Shown one piece after another: positions 6,331-8,267 of a stretch of 8,267 bases of DNA (positions are counted from its first letter, which is position 1; each line of letters begins with the position of its first letter). The notes beneath the pieces were generated by a model. The model was not told where the DNA came from. It ran no database searches and was given only the letters and a program-made list of their open reading frames with translations. A program made the position numbers and the translations under genes. Origin of the DNA: an uncultured Lactobacillus sp. (GTDB lineage: Bacteria > Bacillota > Bacilli > Lactobacillales > Lactobacillaceae); NCBI GenBank assembly GCA_945281075.1, contig CALYQE010000084.1, positions 1 through 8,267 of the forward strand. Direction: 5' to 3'.

Positions 6331-8267
6331 AATTCTTCGTCCCGGTTTTTTGCTTATTTGGGCTTTTTTATTAGTTGACCTGAGCTTGCTGATATATCAA
6401 GCTGTTACGCCGGTAAAGAAACTGACATGCTTAGTTTTTGCTTTTTATTTTTCATGTTTGCTTTTGCGCAAATACCGTCACGTAAAATGGTTTACCGGCT
6501 TCATTATTTTCATTGTTGCAGTGATTGTCGTCTTAAATTTGCCACCATCTAAGTTTGCCCTTAGAGACGATTCAAAGATTAAACTATATCCCGATCAAAT
6601 AAAAATTGACGGTAATTGGATGTCAGGTGAAGGACATGTCCAAAAAGGAAAAGTGCTGGTTTCAGCAGTGATTACAAAAAATCAGGCCGAGCAGATCAGT
6701 TTGGGACACACAGTCTGGTTAACTAAACTAACTGGTAAAGTCGCTTTGATAGCACCTGCAACAAACTACGGCCAATTTGACACGCAAAATTATTATTCAG
6801 GCAAAAATGTTTATCAGCAGATTAAGCTGAAAAACTGTCAAATTAATGTGCAAAAAGGTGGGTTAATGGACTATTTTCATCATCTGCGTTTTTGTTTGCA
6901 GCAGTACTTTAAAAAAATGCCAAATTTGCTGGGCTTTTTTTCTAGTGAGCTTGTTTTGGGTGAAAGTCTTAATAAGGATAACCAAGGCATTCTAAATAAA
7001 TACCGTGATTTAGGCGTAGTCCACATTTTAAGTATTTCAGGTTTGCATGTTGGCATTTATAGTTTGGTCCTCACTACGCTCTGTTTTTATTTTAAAATGA
7101 CCGAAAAGGAAGCTTTTGCTTGCTGCTTGGCAATTTTGAGTACAGGAATTTTTTTGAGTGGCGGTCAGGCAGGTTTTATTCGGGCTAGTCTAACGTATAT
7201 TTTGGGACAGGTTTTTAAATTCAAAAAAATACAGATAACTAAGTTTGATTTGTCAGGATTGACCTGTCTTTTACATTTGGCGATTAATCCCCGTTTAATG
7301 GTTAACGTTGGGGCTCTTTTGAGTTACGTTCTTGCACTGGGTCTTGAATTAACAAGTAAGATGACAAGCCTTAAACAGTCGACTGCACTGAACTCGCTAC
7401 TTACGCCACTTCTGCTGCTTTATTTTTTTCAGTTTAATTTTTTAACTGTCTTGTTTAATATGCTTGTTGTGCCTTATTTTAACTGGTTAGTTATGCCGTT
7501 GACCTTTGGCAACTTAATTATTTTTGCGTTAACACCTAAAATCAGTTGGGCTTTTGAAAAGATTTTAGAGCAGGGCGAGCGATTTATCGGGTTAGTTTCA
7601 TCAACTAAGGCTGGATTGCTTACTTTTGGTAAAATCAACTGGTGGCAGTGTCTATTACTGCTTATTTTGACTGCAATTTCACTTGCTTATGTAAATGACC
7701 GGATGGCCAAAGAGAAAGTTGAAGTCAAATTAATCAGTGGGTTGCTTTTTATTTATGTTACGCTGTTTTTGACAATTCATTTTCCATTAGTAGGCCAGGT
7801 AACTTTTATTGATGTAGGGCAGGGTGACAGCATTTTAATTACCACGCCATCCCCGCGGCGTGTCTATATGATTGATGTAGGCGGCAGGCTAAATTTTGGT
7901 GGCAAAAAGTTAACGCCGCAGGTAAATAAAATCACTATTCCTTTATTAAAGGCTCAAGGAATAAGTCAAATTGATGGTGTTTTTGTAACTCATCAGGATG
8001 CCGATCATGTTGGTGATTTACGTCCGCTATTAAAGCAAGTTCGTGTCAAAAAATTATATACTCCTGCTGGATTAATCAAGAACCCATCCTTTGTCAGAAG
8101 AATAAATAGGGTAATTAAGAAAAGACAGGTGGTTGAACTGCTTGCGGGCAAACGAATAAATGAACCGCAAATCAAATTTTACGTCGTTTATCCTTTTAAG
8201 CCTGGTCTGGGAAAAAATGAAGACTCCCTTTCTTTAACCTTTAGCATTAACAATAAAAGCTGGTTGT
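6299..8267 (+). CDS. comEC: DNA internalisation channel ComEC/Rec2 (3'-truncated by the window edge)
   Basis: Polytopic membrane protein that carries single-stranded DNA into the cell during transformation. The frame is open from TTG 6299 to the window end, with 656 visible residues and roughly 100 probably missing. It starts with MERLKDNWKFEILRPG and three hydrophobic segments (about 14-80). A soluble DUF4131 (OB-fold-like) region follows to about 190. The membrane channel (Competence domain, about 210-490) contains the signature HILSISGLHVG (242-252). The metallo-beta-lactamase-like domain then has FIDVGQGDS (503-511), IDVGG (525-529) and THQDADHVG (564-572), the metal-binding motif linked to degrading the non-transported strand. 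A final SL motif appears at 643-644 before the cut. The start overlaps comEA by 32 bases and has an AGGAG site, which points to coupled translation. Other TTG codons downstream could serve, but they would remove conserved N-terminal sequence. No stop or frameshift is seen. Confidence 0.95.
   Translation, partial: MERLKDNWKFEILRPGFLLIWAFLLVDLSLLIYQAVTPVKKLTCLVFAFYFSCLLLRKYRHVKWFTGFIIFIVAVIVVLNLPPSKFALRDDSKIKLYPDQIKIDGNWMSGEGHVQKGKVLVSAVITKNQAEQISLGHTVWLTKLTGKVALIAPATNYGQFDTQNYYSGKNVYQQIKLKNCQINVQKGGLMDYFHHLRFCLQQYFKKMPNLLGFFSSELVLGESLNKDNQGILNKYRDLGVVHILSISGLHVGIYSLVLTTLCFYFKMTEKEAFACCLAILSTGIFLSGGQAGFIRASLTYILGQVFKFKKIQITKFDLSGLTCLLHLAINPRLMVNVGALLSYVLALGLELTSKMTSLKQSTALNSLLTPLLLLYFFQFNFLTVLFNMLVVPYFNWLVMPLTFGNLIIFALTPKISWAFEKILEQGERFIGLVSSTKAGLLTFGKINWWQCLLLLILTAISLAYVNDRMAKEKVEVKLISGLLFIYVTLFLTIHFPLVGQVTFIDVGQGDSILITTPSPRRVYMIDVGGRLNFGGKKLTPQVNKITIPLLKAQGISQIDGVFVTHQDADHVGDLRPLLKQVRVKKLYTPAGLIKNPSFVRRINRVIKKRQVVELLAGKRINEPQIKFYVVYPFKPGLGKNEDSLSLTFSINNKSWL

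Noticed and set aside
6341..6371. Possible terminator in early comEC (CCC...GGG followed by CTTTTTT)
   Set aside because: Only about three base pairs form, with no extended stem. The T-run codes for Leu and Phe of the first membrane segment.

Overview
The window is a stretch of ordinary Firmicute chromosome, most likely from a Lactobacillus sensu stricto species (the acidophilus/helveticus/crispatus/johnsonii type). This rests on the low G+C, strong purine-rich Shine-Dalgarno sites, several TTG starts, the protein sequences themselves, and the gene order. Species cannot be named from the sequence alone. All genes are on the + strand. No RNA gene, mobile element, CRISPR array, prophage or long non-coding stretch was seen; the longest gap between genes is about 90 bases.

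Region 1 (1-1889): the 3' 99% of typA/bipA, a ribosome-associated translational GTPase cut only by the left window edge, followed by a rho-independent terminator.

Region 2 (1889-5578): a tightly packed operon of ftsW (septal peptidoglycan glycosyltransferase), ylbG-like (DUF2129), rsmD (16S rRNA methyltransferase), coaD (phosphopantetheine adenylyltransferase) and a ylbL/sepM-like membrane PDZ-Lon protease. Every junction in it overlaps by 1 to 11 bases, which suggests translational coupling. A perfect TATAAT lying in the T-tract of the typA terminator probably drives it, and a 13-bp perfect hairpin ends it. The order resembles the Bacillus subtilis typA(ylaG)...ftsW(ylaO)...ylbG-rsmD-coaD...ylbL neighbourhood with the intervening genes absent.

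Region 3 (5579-8267): the late competence genes comEA (membrane-anchored DNA receptor) and comEC (DNA-uptake channel). comEC is the largest gene in the window. It begins at a TTG codon inside the end of comEA and runs off the right edge within its metallo-beta-lactamase domain. Both are intact as far as they can be read.

Taken together the genes serve translation and ribosome maturation (typA, rsmD), cell division (ftsW), CoA synthesis (coaD), envelope proteolysis (ylbL-like) and DNA uptake (comEA, comEC). I found no convincing undescribed system. The points most worth a second look are regulatory: the terminator/promoter overlap and A7G6 tract ahead of ftsW, the overlap-coupled operon, and the apparent lack of a housekeeping promoter for comEA-comEC.
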